From Paenibacillus sp. N3.4 (GTDB lineage: Bacteria > Bacillota > Bacilli > Paenibacillales > NBRC-103111), in assembly GCF_008017805.1 (NCBI RefSeq), contig NZ_VRTT01000006.1, forward strand, positions 1 through 64,000: a stretch of DNA of 64,000 nucleotides, given 5' to 3'. Of the stretch, positions 63,354 to 64,000 are shown piece by piece. Under the pieces are notes generated by a model, which worked only from the letters and a program-made list of their open reading frames with translations, was not told the origin of the DNA and made no database searches. The translations under genes and the position numbers were made by a program. Each line of letters begins with the position of its first letter. The stretch's first letter is position 1.

Positions 63354-64000
63354 TCAGTTTTTTTTTTGCTTTTCGATCTCAACTTCGTCCAGCTTAACTA
63401 ACAATCCATGGTTCTTTAGGGCATCTTCCAACAATTTGATTTCTTCCGAATCGGTTGTTATCTTGTAAATGACCTTATGGTATAAAGATTCTCTTGCGGA
63501 AGCACCTTCGGCCACCGCATCTGACCAGTAGAAATACGAACGCATTCCAGCCACACCTTTAATCCCATTGGCCCGGGCTGATTTATCCAAAAGAATGATA
63601 ATATCCGCTAAAATGCCCAAAACCTTTTCATTTCTATACTCGGTTTTGGCCATTGCCCGTTCGATCATGATTTCCTTGGTTGGCAGATCCATTTTTTCCG
63701 TGTGCTGAACCCTGTCACGCAGTGCTTCATTTAGTGGTCTAGTTCCTGCATAACTACGGTTAGTTGTGATAACCGCTATGAAATCTGTGTGTCTGCGTAT
63801 GATTTCTGTGGGAAGGTTAATGCTCCCGTCCAGCTCTAAAGCAGAATTGAGTGCCATTAATACCGCTGCATCCCGAATAACGGTCGGTTCTTGAATTTCA
63901 AGAAGATATCCTTTTTGATAGGCTCTGACGATTTCGGAGGGGTAAAATCGATACTCCACGACTTCGTCCTCAGTATTTTGCGCTACCCTCTTCAGTAATT
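63354..64000 (-). CDS. MoxR-type AAA+ ATPase, 5' end beyond the window
   Basis: The frame is open to the right edge of the window (LLKRVAQNTEDEVVEYRF reads through to the last bases), so only the C-terminal ~215 residues are seen. Recognisable are ALELDGSINLPTEIIRRH, FIAVITTNRSYAGTRPLNEALRDR and the C-terminal helical lid. MoxR ATPases work with VWA partners to activate enzymes or assemble complexes. It ends KQKKN just after an A10 run and 69 bp before the GTG of the VWA gene. Confidence 0.82.
   Translation of the reverse strand, partial: LLKRVAQNTEDEVVEYRFYPSEIVRAYQKGYLLEIQEPTVIRDAAVLMALNSALELDGSINLPTEIIRRHTDFIAVITTNRSYAGTRPLNEALRDRVQHTEKMDLPTKEIMIERAMAKTEYRNEKVLGILADIIILLDKSARANGIKGVAGMRSYFYWSDAVAEGASARESLYHKVIYKITTDSEEIKLLEDALKNHGLLVKLDEVEIEKQKKN

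Overview
The window looks like a chromosomal segment of a spore-forming, low-to-moderate GC Gram-positive bacterium of the Paenibacillus type. The support is a CotE spore coat protein next to a COOH-NH2 ligase-like gene and what looks like the first codons of mutS, a YaaH-like GH18 protein, SLH and copper-amine-oxidase 'stalk' surface proteins, many ABC importers, strong Shine-Dalgarno sites and frequent GTG/TTG starts. I see no rRNA, tRNA, CRISPR array or intact insertion sequence.

Layout: 0-2.6 kb is the cotE / amidoligase / mutS-start junction, carrying a partial tandem duplication. 2.6-9.1 kb holds housekeeping and transport genes (ArAE-type membrane protein, an NMT1/SsuA-type ABC importer, M32 carboxypeptidase, a YqkB-like protein, beta-carbonic anhydrase). 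9.2-12.6 kb is a DUF309 / response regulator / histidine kinase / lipoprotein operon in which the kinase is broken by two single-base losses. 12.8-15.3 kb has a GH18 protein with six N-terminal repeats and two small cysteine-rich proteins. 15.3-20.1 kb is a compact unit of cytochrome P450, ABC exporter (ATPase plus two permeases) and TetR regulator, tied together by four copies of a 14-bp TGAA-type palindrome. 20.2-26.9 kb has a YyaL-like protein and an SLH/stalk surface cluster. 27-32.2 kb is a UgpB/MalK-type ABC importer with a WYL regulator; one permease is frameshifted and the ATPase lacks an ordinary start codon. 32.6-37.3 kb is an AT-rich island of small unrecognised genes, all on the minus strand. 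37.6-41.5 kb carries a TetR-controlled HlyD/ABC-2 exporter pair and an FUSC-type membrane protein with an SDR gene relic at its 5' side. 41.5-45.2 kb is a three-subunit molybdenum hydroxylase. 45.2-52.2 kb has small genes, a TetR/hydrolase pair, a GC-rich decayed SDR gene, a C39-like peptidase and a ThpR-like phosphodiesterase. 52.4-61.5 kb is a LacI-controlled Opp-type transporter operon with a divergent unknown gene and three strong operators. The right edge has a possible group II intron remnant, a GIY-YIG-like protein and a VWA / MoxR pair joined at a run of ten A residues.

The two most coherent systems are (i) the TetR-P450-ABC unit, where shared palindromes predict that oxidation and export are induced together, and (ii) the LacI-Opp unit, where a sugar-type repressor lies at the end of an oligopeptide-type transporter operon, suggesting oligosaccharide rather than peptide uptake. 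Several breaks (kinase, permease, possibly VWA/MoxR) are single-base changes in short homopolymers, so sequencing error has to be excluded before they are treated as biology.
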